Shown here: piece by piece, positions 1 through 6,715 of the stretch
How positions within the stretch are numbered: the stretch's first letter is position 1
Layout of the letters: each line of letters opens with the position of its first letter
Assembly (NCBI GenBank): GCA_011057845.1
Contig: DSDB01000475.1
Span: 1-8,216 of the forward strand
Source: Phycisphaerales bacterium
GTDB lineage: Bacteria; Planctomycetota; Phycisphaerae; Sedimentisphaerales; Anaerobacaceae
Length of the DNA: 8,216 nucleotides
Direction: 5' to 3'
Notes under the pieces: model-generated
Seen by the model: the letters and a program-made list of their open reading frames with translations, nothing else
The model's database searches: none
Told to the model about the DNA's origin: nothing
Made by a program: the position numbers and the translations under genes

Positions 1-40
1 TACACATCACCATCGCGGCAAGAATCATCTTCTTCATCAT
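1..40 (-). CDS. 5' end of a gene for a probably secreted protein (partial, runs off the left edge)
   Basis: Only the first 13 codons are in the window. Read on the minus strand, a strong AAGGAG (49-54) is followed 8 bases later by ATG at 40-38 and a translation of MMKKMILAAMVMC. A second in-frame ATG follows at once (37-35, 11 bases from the Shine-Dalgarno), and another ATG at 45-43 is out of frame and too close. Two lysines followed by a hydrophobic run look like the start of a Sec signal peptide; the Cys at codon 13 could be a lipoprotein Cys, but it comes early and the context is cut. It lies 64 bases downstream of the 105-1436 oxidoreductase on the same strand and probably shares its transcript. 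The product cannot be identified. The 8-base spacing is the same as for the other rightward genes from 3140 onward, which supports the start. Confidence 0.6.
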   Translation of the reverse strand, partial: MMKKMILAAMVMC

Positions 41-48
41 CTCATGTT

Positions 49-54
49 CTCCTT
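49..54 (-). promoter_or_regulatory. Ribosome binding site of the partial gene at the left edge
   Basis: AAGGAG on the minus strand, 8 bases before the ATG at 40-38. It is the main reason for calling a gene in the first 40 bases, and it favours that ATG over the ATGs at 45-43 and 37-35. Confidence 0.6.
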
Positions 55-63
55 GTGACAGCG

Positions 64-91
64 TTTCGGTCATTTGAGTTTCGTATTTCGG
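64..91 (-). repeat. Degenerate heptad tandem repeat in the gap between two leftward genes
   Basis: On the minus strand this stretch divides into four 7-base units: CCGAAAT (91-85), ACGAAAC (84-78), TCAAATG (77-71) and ACCGAAA (70-64). The first two differ by one or two bases from the ACGAAAT units at 6716-6729. The block fills most of the gap between the stop at 105 and the ribosome binding site at 49-54. It is not a clear hairpin or promoter, and it is AT-richer than the surrounding genes. Similar short units occur at 3095-3122 and 6716-6736, always on the transcribed strand just before a gene. Confidence 0.6.
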
Positions 92-104
92 GTTTGTCTC
101 GTCT

Positions 105-1436
105 CTACAATCGCCACGGGCTTCGCATGGCCCGCACAAGGCGACGGTTGGCGGTCGGGTTGTCGACGAACCGCTCGGCGGCGGCGTCCCAGCGGAGCTT
201 CTGCTCCATACGGATGGCGATGTCCGAGACCTGGCAGAGCAGATCGGCCTGGACGGCCGCCTCGATGTTGCAGAGGGGCTGTCCGCGGCTCTTGACATTG
301 TCTAGGAGGTTGCGGACATGGTTGCCGCTGCGAGGCAGTTGGATGTCGTTGGGGCCCCACTCGGCCTTGAGCAACTCATCGGACGAGGCGGTAATCGCCC
401 CGCGGTGGACCTGGACCCAGCCGTCGGCGCCCTCGAAGGCCGTTCCGTGGCTGTCGGTGTTCTTATATCGCTGCGTCCATTCCTGGGGGCGGGGGTCTCC
501 GGTATAGCGCATGACCACACCGCTGTCGTACTTGAGGGTCAGGTCCCAGTTCAAGGCGGTGTCGTGCGGACCGGTCGGCTCGGGCCAGACGCCCTTGCCC
601 TCGATCTCGAAGCCGGTGAGTGTCTTGACGCCGCCGCCCCACAGGGCGATATCCAGCGGATGGACGCCCCAACCGGCGATGAAGCCCAGGGCATAGTCGC
701 TGCAGAACCACCATGTGGCGTTGCTGACGCGGTTCTCCGTATGAGGGTGGTACGGGGCCGGTCCCAGCCAGAAGTCATAGTCGATCCAGTCCGGGGCCGG
801 GACGACCCTGTTGCTGCCGCCGGGGCTGGAGCCCGGCGACCAGACGTTGACCTGCTTGAGCTTGCCGATGCGCTCGTTGAGGGCCAGCTCGCAGGCGAAG
901 CGGAACCGGTTGTCGGAGCGCTGCTGCGTGCCGAACTGGAAGACCGTACCATAGCGCCGACAGACGTCGCGGAGGCTCTGGTCCTCCTTAAGGCTCAGGC
1001 CCATCGGTTTTTCGAGGTAGATGTCCTTGCCGTTGCGTGCGGCCTCCAGGGCGACCAGGACGTGCCAGTGGTCGCAGGTGGCGATACTCAGGACGTCCAC
1101 ATCCGCCCTGGCGCAGAGTTCCCGAAAATCGGTGTAGAGCTTGCAGTCCGTGTTGCCGTAGCGCTGGTCGATGATCTTCTTGGCATTTTCGCGGGCGTCG
1201 CGTTTGAGGTCGCAGGCGGCAATCACCTGGGCGTCGTTCTGGCCCAGGAAGTTCTGCATGACGCCGGTGCCCTGCGGGCCTACGCCGATGCTGGCGCAGA
1301 CGATCCGTTCGCTGGCCGCGACGGCCCCGGCCAGACCCACGGCCGAGGGCTTGACGAAATACGGCAGGCCCATCGCCGCGACCGAGGCCCCCGCTGCATT
1401 CCTGAGAAACCCACGACGTGTCGAACGAGCGCTCAT
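105..1436 (-). CDS. Tat-exported Gfo/Idh/MocA family oxidoreductase
   Basis: This is a 443-residue protein of the Gfo/Idh/MocA family (COG0673 type), NAD(P)-dependent enzymes acting mostly on sugars, inositols and their derivatives; the substrate here is unknown. The N-terminus has a twin-arginine motif, TRRGFLR (residues 6-12), then a hydrophobic stretch to about residue 40, so export in folded form by Tat is expected. The Rossmann domain follows, with the dinucleotide loop GVGPQG (51-56), D122-H-W-H125 and the hallmark EKP at 142-144. The C-terminal substrate domain has WLGPAP (223-228) and GVHPLD (257-262), which places His259 and Asp262 where the family usually has its conserved active-site pair. 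The tail RAMRSPWRL is typical of planctomycete members. The start is supported by TTAAGGAG (1444-1451), with 7 bases between it and the ATG. It is closest in style to its divergent neighbour at 1776-3077 and is followed on its own strand by a secretory gene. Confidence 0.93.
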   Translation of the reverse strand: MSARSTRRGFLRNAAGASVAAMGLPYFVKPSAVGLAGAVAASERIVCASIGVGPQGTGVMQNFLGQNDAQVIAACDLKRDARENAKKIIDQRYGNTDCKLYTDFRELCARADVDVLSIATCDHWHVLVALEAARNGKDIYLEKPMGLSLKEDQSLRDVCRRYGTVFQFGTQQRSDNRFRFACELALNERIGKLKQVNVWSPGSSPGGSNRVVPAPDWIDYDFWLGPAPYHPHTENRVSNATWWFCSDYALGFIAGWGVHPLDIALWGGGVKTLTGFEIEGKGVWPEPTGPHDTALNWDLTLKYDSGVVMRYTGDPRPQEWTQRYKNTDSHGTAFEGADGWVQVHRGAITASSDELLKAEWGPNDIQLPRSGNHVRNLLDNVKSRGQPLCNIEAAVQADLLCQVSDIAIRMEQKLRWDAAAERFVDNPTANRRLVRAMRSPWRL

Positions 1437-1526
1437 AATCGGGCTCCTTAACGTGTTGGACTAATCCAGTGTCATTCCACCGCCCGCCGGCCCTTGCACT
1501 CTGGACCAACGGCACAAGACAGCTAG

Positions 1527-1556
1527 AGTCTACCCAACGGCTTCAATCGCCGTCAA
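1527..1556 (-). promoter_or_regulatory. Candidate promoter for the leftward oxidoreductase gene
   Basis: On the minus strand, TTGACG (1556-1551; 5 of 6 match to the -35 consensus) is followed after 18 bases by TAGACT (1532-1527; 4 of 6 match to the -10). Transcription would start near 1520 and leave a leader of roughly 85 bases before the ATG at 1436. It is based on consensus matching only, and planctomycete promoters are poorly described. Confidence 0.35.
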
Positions 1557-1627
1557 ACCAAAACCCCTGGCATATTCGCTCGTGATTCATGCGCTATGGG
1601 ACGCCGCAGATGCGTCCTTTTATTGCG

Positions 1628-1657
1628 TTGGCGCGGGCCGCGGGGATGTTGTAGAAT
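1628..1657 (+). promoter_or_regulatory. Candidate promoter for the rightward gene cluster
   Basis: TTGGCG (1628-1633; 4 of 6) and TAGAAT (1652-1657; 5 of 6) are separated by 18 bases. The -10 lies in one of the few AT-rich patches of this GC-rich gap. The start of transcription would be near 1664, with a leader of about 110 bases before the ATG at 1776. It has the same 18-base spacer as the candidate on the other strand. Consensus matching is the only evidence. Confidence 0.3.
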
Positions 1658-1731
1658 TATGGTTTATTGGTTCTTGGGCCGGCCCGGAGGTTGGGCGGTT
1701 TGCGGGTGGTAGGCGCGGCTTTGGGCGTCGG

Positions 1732-1743
1732 CCGGTTGACCGG
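1732..1743. promoter_or_regulatory. Short inverted repeat, possible operator
   Basis: CCGGT and ACCGG flank a 2-base centre, 32 bases before the ATG at 1776 and downstream of the candidate promoter. It could bind a dimeric regulator or form a small leader hairpin. A 5-bp GC-rich palindrome is not rare by chance at this base composition, so this is weak. Confidence 0.15.
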
Positions 1744-1775
1744 TGGTACAAACTCAACAGTTTTAGGAGATTGTC

Positions 1776-3077
1776 ATGTCAGAGAACAAACCCACATTAT
1801 CACGCCGGGCGTTCCTGCGGACGGCCGGGGCGCTGGTTGCGGCGCCGGCGATCGTGCCGGCCACCGTGTTCGGCCGCGACGGCAAGGTGCCGCCCAGCGA
1901 ACGGATCATCTTCGGCGGCATCGGCATCGGCAACCGGGGCACGCACGACCTCAACTGGATGCTGCCCGAGCCGGACGTGCAGTTCGTCGCCGTCTGCGAC
2001 CCACAAAGGGCCAGGGCGGCCGCGGCCAAGAACGTCATCGACACCCGCTACGGCAACAAGGACTGCAAGCTCTACCACAACACGCCGCAGTTTCTCGCCG
2101 AGCGAACCGACATCGACGCGGTGCTCAGCACCACGGGCGACCGATGGCATGCACTGGCGGCGATTATGGCGATGCGGGCCGGCAAGGACATCTTTTCCGA
2201 GAAGCCTTCCTGCATGACGGTCGCCGAGGGTCGGGCGGTTGTTGAGACGGCCCAGCGGTACGGCCGCGTCTATCAGGCCGGGATGCAGCGGCTCAGCGAG
2301 GGCAACTTCGCGTTCTGCGACGAGATGGCCCGCTCCGGCCGCCTGGGCCGGATTCACACCGTCCGGGCCCACATCGCACCGTGGGACGCGGCGGAACTGC
2401 GGCACGACTGGCTGCCCGCCGAGCCGCTGCCGCCGAAAGAGGAGGTGGACTGGGATGCGTGGCTGGGGCCGTGCCCCTGGCGGCCGTACAACGCCGCCTA
2501 CGTCCGCGGCGGCTGGCGCGGCCACTACGATTTCCACACGAGCTGCATTGGTGAGTGGGGGGCGCACACGTTCGCATCGTGCCAGGTGGCCATCGGCTGC
2601 GAGAGAACGGCGGCGGTGGAGTACCACTACGTCAACAACGACAGCGGGGATGGAATGGTGACGGTATTCGAGAATGGGATCAAGATGGTCCTGCAACGAG
2701 AGGGCTGGCGCGGCTCGTGCGGCGTGCGGTACGAAGGGACCGAAGGCTGGGTCGCCTGCGCCGACGGCTATTCGCAGCCGGACGTCTCGAATCCGGCGAT
2801 GCTGAGCGACTTCAAGAAGCTGGTGGGCGACTACATGGCCCGCACCCAGCGCCCGATGAGCCACATGCGCAACTTCCTGGACTGCATCAAGTCTCGTCAC
2901 AAACCCGTCGCTGATGAGGAGGTCATGCACTATTCGATGGCCACGGTCCACGCGGCCAACGTCTGTATGTGGCTCAAACGCGACGTGCGCTATGATCCGG
3001 TCAAGGAACGGTTCGTGAACGATCCGGACGCGGATCGGTTCCTCTCGCGTGCGATGCGAGAGCCATGGATCTACTGA
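1776..3077 (+). CDS. Tat-exported Gfo/Idh/MocA family oxidoreductase with an altered active-site motif
   Basis: This is a 433-residue Gfo/Idh/MocA protein, presumably binding NAD(P) and acting on a sugar-like compound outside the cytoplasm. It opens with the Tat motif SRRAFLR (9-15) and an Ala-rich hydrophobic stretch to about residue 33. The dinucleotide loop reads GIGIGNRG (48-55), followed by D122-R-W-H125, EKP (142-144) and WLGPCPWRPYN (229-239). The segment that normally reads His-x-x-Asp is GAHTFASCQ (262-270): His264 is kept, but Ala267 (GCA at 2574-2576) stands where the neighbour at 105-1436 has Asp262. The tail RAMREPWIY resembles that neighbour's, as does RYGNKDCKLY near residue 91, so the two divergent genes are likely paralogues. 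AGGAG (1765-1769) lies 6 bases before the ATG. It heads the rightward cluster and ends 62 bases before the HEAT-repeat gene. Altered catalysis, or a binding rather than catalytic role, is possible. Confidence 0.93.
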   Translation: MSENKPTLSRRAFLRTAGALVAAPAIVPATVFGRDGKVPPSERIIFGGIGIGNRGTHDLNWMLPEPDVQFVAVCDPQRARAAAAKNVIDTRYGNKDCKLYHNTPQFLAERTDIDAVLSTTGDRWHALAAIMAMRAGKDIFSEKPSCMTVAEGRAVVETAQRYGRVYQAGMQRLSEGNFAFCDEMARSGRLGRIHTVRAHIAPWDAAELRHDWLPAEPLPPKEEVDWDAWLGPCPWRPYNAAYVRGGWRGHYDFHTSCIGEWGAHTFASCQVAIGCERTAAVEYHYVNNDSGDGMVTVFENGIKMVLQREGWRGSCGVRYEGTEGWVACADGYSQPDVSNPAMLSDFKKLVGDYMARTQRPMSHMRNFLDCIKSRHKPVADEEVMHYSMATVHAANVCMWLKRDVRYDPVKERFVNDPDADRFLSRAMREPWIY

Positions 3078-3094
3078 TGATTCACCGCCGAGGC

Positions 3095-3122
3095 AAGTAT
3101 CAAGTATCAAGCATCCAGCATC
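3095..3122 (+). repeat. Heptad tandem repeat upstream of the HEAT-repeat gene
   Basis: Four consecutive 7-base units: two exact AAGTATC copies (3095-3101, 3102-3108), then AAGCATC (3109-3115) and CAGCATC (3116-3122). They sit between the stop of the upstream oxidoreductase (3077) and the AAGGA ribosome binding site (3127-3131). The unit sequence differs from the ACGAAAT type at 6716-6736, but the period, strand and position are the same. An upstream in-frame ATG at 3065 would translate this block, which is one reason to prefer the later start. Confidence 0.8.
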
Positions 3123-3126
3123 GAGT

Positions 3127-3131
3127 AAGGA
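3127..3131 (+). promoter_or_regulatory. Ribosome binding site that fixes the HEAT-repeat gene start
   Basis: AAGGA lies 8 bases before the ATG at 3140. The in-frame ATG at 3065 would overlap the preceding gene, read through the heptad repeat and put 25 charged residues before the signal peptide, so 3140 is preferred. Confidence 0.7.
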
Positions 3132-3139
3132 ATAGAACT

Positions 3140-5332
3140 ATGCGAAACAAACAAATATTACTGGTTCTGTCGGCGGCGGTAATACTGGCCGGCGCGATGT
3201 ATACGCCGGCGCAGACCGTCCCGCCCAAGCAAGAGGAAGGCAAGCTCATCGCCGTATTGAAATCGGCCGACGCCACCCGCAAGGACAAACACGATGCATG
3301 CCGACAGTTGGCCCTGATCGGCACGAAAGCGGCCGTGCCCGTGTTGGCGTCGCTATTGGGCGATGAGGAGATGAGTCACATGGCCCGCTACGCCCTGGAG
3401 CCCATACCCGATCCGGCGGTTGATGCGGCGCTGCGCGAGGCATTGGGCACGGTCAAGGGCAAGCCCCTGGTCGGCGTCATCGGCAGCGTGGGGGTGCGGG
3501 CCGACGCCGGGGCCGTGCCGCAGGTGGCCGGGATGCTCAAGAACAGCGATCCGCTGGTGGCCCAGGCGGCCGCCCGGGCGCTGGGCGGCATCGGTACGCC
3601 CGAGGCGGTCAAGGCCCTCGAAGGCGCCCTGCCCGGGACCTCCGGCGATATGAAGCTGTGCATCTGCGAAGGGCTCCTGCGGGCCGCTGAGGGTTTTGTG
3701 GCGGCCGGTAAGAACCCGGATGCCGTGGCGATCTATGACAGGCTGCGCAAGCTCGACGACCCGCACCAGGTTCGTTCCGGCGGTGTCCGTGGGGCGATCC
3801 TGGCCCGCGGGCCGGCCGGTGTGGCCCTGATCAACGAGTATATCAAGAGCAGCGACTACATCCTGTTCTCGGCGGCCATACGGGCGTCCAGCGAGATGCC
3901 CGGCGAGGCGGTCACCAAGGCCCTGGCCGACGGCATGAAGGGTCTTTCGACCGACCATCAGTTGGTCGTCCTGGGGACGCTGGCCGTGCGGCGCGATGCG
4001 ACGGCGATGCCGCAGATCGCCGAAGCGGCCGCAAGCGGCGACAAGGCGGTCCGACTGGCGGCCATGAAGGCCATGCCCGCCATCGGCGATGCTTCCGCCG
4101 CGCCGATTCTGCTGGACCTGCTCAATGACAGCGACCGGGATATTGCCAACGCCGCCCAGGAGAATCTGGCGGCGATGGAAGGCCCCAAGGTCGATGCCGC
4201 GGTCCTGGCCATGCTCGACAGCGGACAGACCGCCAGACAACTCAAGGGTCTCGAAATGATCGAGCGGCGGAGGATGACAAACGTTACAGCCGCCCTGATG
4301 AAGGCCACGGCCGACGATGATGAGGCCGTCCGCTCCGCCGCCATCCGGCTGCTGGGTTCGACAGCCGGGGCCGATGAGTTCCCCGTCTTGGTCAAGCTGC
4401 TGTTGAACGCCGAAAGCGCGTCGGAGATCCGCTCGGCTGAGCAGGCGTTGTCGGGCGTGTGCAGCCGCCAGGCCCAACCGGCCGCCGGCGGTCTGGTGAT
4501 TCACAAGGCCGTGTATGGCGCCGCGGACGGCCGCTCGGCGGACGTAACCGCCAAGGTGGCCGAGTTGGTCAAGTCGGGCCAGTTGTCAATCACGGCCTCG
4601 AACGCCAACTTCGGCGACCCCGCCGAAGGCACCGTCAAGCAGTTGACCGTGGACTACACCGCCGGCGGCGTCAGGCAAACCGCCACCGTCGCCGAGGGCG
4701 AGACGCTCACGCCCGCGGCCGCCGTAACGCCAAAGCCCCTGCTCGATCAACTCGTCGCCGCATTGGACAAGGCTCAGACGCCACAGAAGGCGGCCTTGCT
4801 GCGGGTGCTGCGATCCACGAAGACCCCGCAGGCCCTCGACGCCGTGCGATCCGCCGCCAGGGGCGAAGGCGCCATTGCCGATGAGGCCGTCAGTATGCTG
4901 TGCGACTGGCCCACCGCCGAGGCCCTGCCCGACGTCCTCAAGATGGCGCAAACGGCCACGGACGAAAGGGTCAAGGTCCTGGCCCTCCGCGGGGCCATCC
5001 GTATGATCCCCCTGCAGAACATCTCCGAGCAGGACAAGCTTGCCGGGCTCAAGAAGTTGCTCCCGATGGTGCAGCGCAACCAGGATAAGCAACTCCTGCT
5101 GGGAGCCCTTGGCAACATCGCCTCGGCCGATGCCCTGGCCATGATTATGTCCTACATGGACGACCCGGCCACGAAGAACGAGGCGTGTTTTGCCGCCGTA
5201 GCCGTCGCTGAGCGAATCGCCGAGACCGACAAGGCCGCCGTAACCGAGGCCATGCAGACCGTTATCAAGACGACCACGAACCAGGCCCTGACGCGCCGCG
5301 CCCGCCAGGTGCTCAACAAGGCCCGCAACTGA
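3140..5332 (+). CDS. Secreted HEAT-repeat protein with an embedded DUF3395-like domain
   Basis: From the ATG at 3140 this encodes 730 residues. The N-terminus (MRNKQ, then a hydrophobic core at about 6-20) is a Sec signal peptide, with possible cleavage after AGA (17-19) or TPA (22-24). Alpha-helical HEAT/armadillo-type repeats fill about 35-440, for example around 64-100, 123-164, 285-350 and 390-440, with recurring xAVRxAAxxAL-like helices. A different, beta-looking segment at 452-525 has GLVIHKAVYG, DVT (468-470), GDP (492-494), K500, VDY (504-506) and ETLTP (521-525); it resembles the DUF3395 domain of DNAJC11 as I remember it. More HEAT-like helices fill 533-728. No catalytic site is evident, and a scaffold or protein-binding role in the envelope is inferred. 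It lies between Tat-type oxidoreductases in one co-directional cluster. The high Ala content reflects both the repeats and the GC-rich genome. Confidence 0.88.
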   Translation: MRNKQILLVLSAAVILAGAMYTPAQTVPPKQEEGKLIAVLKSADATRKDKHDACRQLALIGTKAAVPVLASLLGDEEMSHMARYALEPIPDPAVDAALREALGTVKGKPLVGVIGSVGVRADAGAVPQVAGMLKNSDPLVAQAAARALGGIGTPEAVKALEGALPGTSGDMKLCICEGLLRAAEGFVAAGKNPDAVAIYDRLRKLDDPHQVRSGGVRGAILARGPAGVALINEYIKSSDYILFSAAIRASSEMPGEAVTKALADGMKGLSTDHQLVVLGTLAVRRDATAMPQIAEAAASGDKAVRLAAMKAMPAIGDASAAPILLDLLNDSDRDIANAAQENLAAMEGPKVDAAVLAMLDSGQTARQLKGLEMIERRRMTNVTAALMKATADDDEAVRSAAIRLLGSTAGADEFPVLVKLLLNAESASEIRSAEQALSGVCSRQAQPAAGGLVIHKAVYGAADGRSADVTAKVAELVKSGQLSITASNANFGDPAEGTVKQLTVDYTAGGVRQTATVAEGETLTPAAAVTPKPLLDQLVAALDKAQTPQKAALLRVLRSTKTPQALDAVRSAARGEGAIADEAVSMLCDWPTAEALPDVLKMAQTATDERVKVLALRGAIRMIPLQNISEQDKLAGLKKLLPMVQRNQDKQLLLGALGNIASADALAMIMSYMDDPATKNEACFAAVAVAERIAETDKAAVTEAMQTVIKTTTNQALTRRARQVLNKARN

Positions 5333-5359
5333 CGCCGGCACATCAGGCATAGACTTTGC

Positions 5360-5391
5360 GGCGTACCCGCCCAACGCACGGCGGGTACGCC
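5360..5391 (+). terminator. Perfect 12-bp hairpin, candidate terminator or processing element
   Basis: GGCGTACCCGCC (5360-5371) pairs without mismatch with GGCGGGTACGCC (5380-5391) around an 8-base loop, 27 bases after the stop of the HEAT-repeat gene. Only TTT follows, then GCTCG, so as an intrinsic terminator it is strong in stem but poor in U-tract. It may terminate partly and reduce expression of the two downstream oxidoreductases, or protect the 3' end of the upstream message. A separate promoter for 5435-6703 would be needed if it terminates fully; I see no convincing one in the 43 bases that remain. Confidence 0.6.
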
Positions 5392-5422
5392 TTTGCTCGT
5401 TCAATACATCATACGCATTTTT

Positions 5423-5428
5423 GGAGAA
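5423..5428 (+). promoter_or_regulatory. Ribosome binding site that fixes the third oxidoreductase start
   Basis: GGAGAA starts 12 bases before the ATG at 5435, leaving 8 bases after GGAG. A TTG at 5393 in the same frame would add 14 residues, but it lies against the hairpin and would push the Tat motif away from the N-terminus, so ATG 5435 is preferred. Confidence 0.75.
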
Positions 5429-5434
5429 TTACTC

Positions 5435-6703
5435 ATGGCACAGAAGCAGACAATCACACGACGAGAGCTGCTCAGAGGCTCAGCCGCCGCCGGGGCGCTG
5501 GCCCTGACGGGCGCGCTGCGTACGCCGGCCTGGGCCGGTGGCAGCGGCAATATCCGCGTCGGCGTCATCGGCTGCGGCGGACGCGGCTCCGGAGCAGCCA
5601 GCGATTGCGTCAATGCCGCCGGCGGCGTGGAAATCGTCGCCCTGGCCGACACCTTCGGCGACCGCCTCGGCGGACTCAAGAACCAGTACAAGGTGCCGGA
5701 CAACCGGTGCTTCGTCGGCCTCAACGCCTACAAGGAGGTGCTGGCCCTCGATGACGTGGACCTGGTGATTCTGGCGACGCCTCCGGGCTTTCGTCCGGTG
5801 CAGTATGAGGCCGCCATCAAGGCTGGCAAGCACGTCTTCATGGAAAAGCCCGTCGCCGTCTGCCCCGCCGGCGTCAAGAAGGTCATCGAGGCCTCCGAAC
5901 TGGCGAGCCAGAAGAAGCTGGCCGTGGTCTGCGGAACCCAGCGTCGCCATGAGCCCAAGTACGTCGAGACCATGAAGCGGATCCACGATGGGGCCATCGG
6001 CGATATCGTCTCGGCCCAGTGCTACTGGAACATGGGCGGCCTGTGGGTCAACAAACGCAGCGAGGGCCAGGGTGATGTCGAGTGGCAGATCCGCAACTGG
6101 CTGTACTTCACATGGCTCAGCGGCGACCACATCACCGAGCAGCACGTGCACAACATCGACGTGATCAACTGGGCGTTCAAGGACGTCATTCCCGAACAGG
6201 TTCACGGCCTGGGCGGACGTCAGTGGCGGACCGCCCCGGAGTACGGCAACATTTACGATCACTTCGGTGTCGAGTTCTTCTATCCCGGCGACGTGCGGAC
6301 CATCAGCATGTGCCGGCAGATCGATGGCGCCGCCGACAACGTCAGCGAGCGGGTCGTGGGCACGAAGGGCGTCAGCGACTGCGCCGGCTGGATCGGCGGC
6401 GAGAACGAGTGGCGTTACCAGGGGCCCAACCCGAATCCGTACATCGAGGAGCACAAGAACCTCATCGCCAGCATCCGCGCCGGCGAGCCCCTCAACGAGG
6501 GCAAGCGCATTGCCGAGAGCACGCTGTGTGCCGTGATGGGCCGCGAGTCCGCTTATTCGCGCCAGCAGTTCAAGACCTCGTGGTTCATGAGCCGCTGCAC
6601 GCTCGATCTGCTGCCGCCCGACGATCTGAAACTCAGCGACTCCAAACCCGTGCCTGATTTTGCCATCCCGGGCAAGTACCAACTGCCGGGCTTTCGGGCG
6701 TAA
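5435..6703 (+). CDS. Tat-exported Gfo/Idh/MocA family oxidoreductase
   Basis: This 422-residue protein is a second type of Gfo/Idh/MocA enzyme, distinct from the two genes on the left. The Tat signal has TRRELLR at 8-14 and a hydrophobic Ala/Leu stretch ending near PAWAG (31-35). The dinucleotide loop is VIGCGGRGSG (44-53), EKP is at 137-139, and GTQRRHE spans 167-173. The active-site segment EQHVHNIDVINW (235-246) keeps His239 and Asp242. Later blocks include GGENEWRYQG (321-330) and SIRAGEPLNEG (346-356). A NAD(P)-dependent reaction on a sugar or sugar-like compound in the periplasm is inferred, substrate unknown. It follows the 12-bp hairpin after the HEAT-repeat gene and precedes its closest relative in the window by 48 bases. 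Many shared blocks with that gene point to tandem duplication. All key family residues I can check are present. Confidence 0.93.
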   Translation: MAQKQTITRRELLRGSAAAGALALTGALRTPAWAGGSGNIRVGVIGCGGRGSGAASDCVNAAGGVEIVALADTFGDRLGGLKNQYKVPDNRCFVGLNAYKEVLALDDVDLVILATPPGFRPVQYEAAIKAGKHVFMEKPVAVCPAGVKKVIEASELASQKKLAVVCGTQRRHEPKYVETMKRIHDGAIGDIVSAQCYWNMGGLWVNKRSEGQGDVEWQIRNWLYFTWLSGDHITEQHVHNIDVINWAFKDVIPEQVHGLGGRQWRTAPEYGNIYDHFGVEFFYPGDVRTISMCRQIDGAADNVSERVVGTKGVSDCAGWIGGENEWRYQGPNPNPYIEEHKNLIASIRAGEPLNEGKRIAESTLCAVMGRESAYSRQQFKTSWFMSRCTLDLLPPDDLKLSDSKPVPDFAIPGKYQLPGFRA

Positions 6704-6715
6704 GTAACTTGAACG

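Larger units (their letters stand above)
1437..1775. other. Divergent intergenic region between two oxidoreductase genes
   Basis: This 339-base gap separates the leftward 105-1436 gene from the rightward 1776-3077 gene, so it must supply promoters in both directions. I see one candidate sigma-70-like promoter on each strand and a small inverted repeat near 1732-1743. The part from about 1680 to 1745 is strongly G-rich on the plus strand. Open frames through it show no ribosome binding site or recognisable protein, and I see no tRNA, riboswitch or small gene. Confidence 0.7.

Noticed and set aside
318..1451. Long plus-strand open frame opposite the leftward oxidoreductase
   Set aside because: It is a frame shadow of a GC-rich gene. 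The minus strand has a Tat motif, EKP, a strong ribosome binding site and a full family-length protein; this one has no recognisable motif.
1680..1745. G-rich stretch, possible G-quadruplex
   Set aside because: The G runs are unevenly spaced and only a few reach three Gs; general GC bias explains it.
1582..2217. Plus-strand frame starting in the divergent region and running into the second oxidoreductase
   Set aside because: It overlaps the true gene out of frame, becomes Arg/Ser/Thr-rich there, and has no ribosome binding site.
1800..3110. Minus-strand open frame of about 436 codons opposite the second oxidoreductase
   Set aside because: It is antisense to a well-supported Gfo/Idh/MocA gene, rich in Arg, His and Val as expected of a GC-rich shadow, and has no ribosome binding site or domain.
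3065..3139. Earlier in-frame start for the HEAT-repeat gene
   Set aside because: It would overlap the previous gene and translate the heptad repeat, and it has no ribosome binding site; ATG 3140 with AAGGA and an immediate signal peptide is better.
3353..4504. Long minus-strand open frame inside the HEAT-repeat gene
   Set aside because: It is low in recognisable structure and explained by the high-GC third positions of the true gene on the plus strand.
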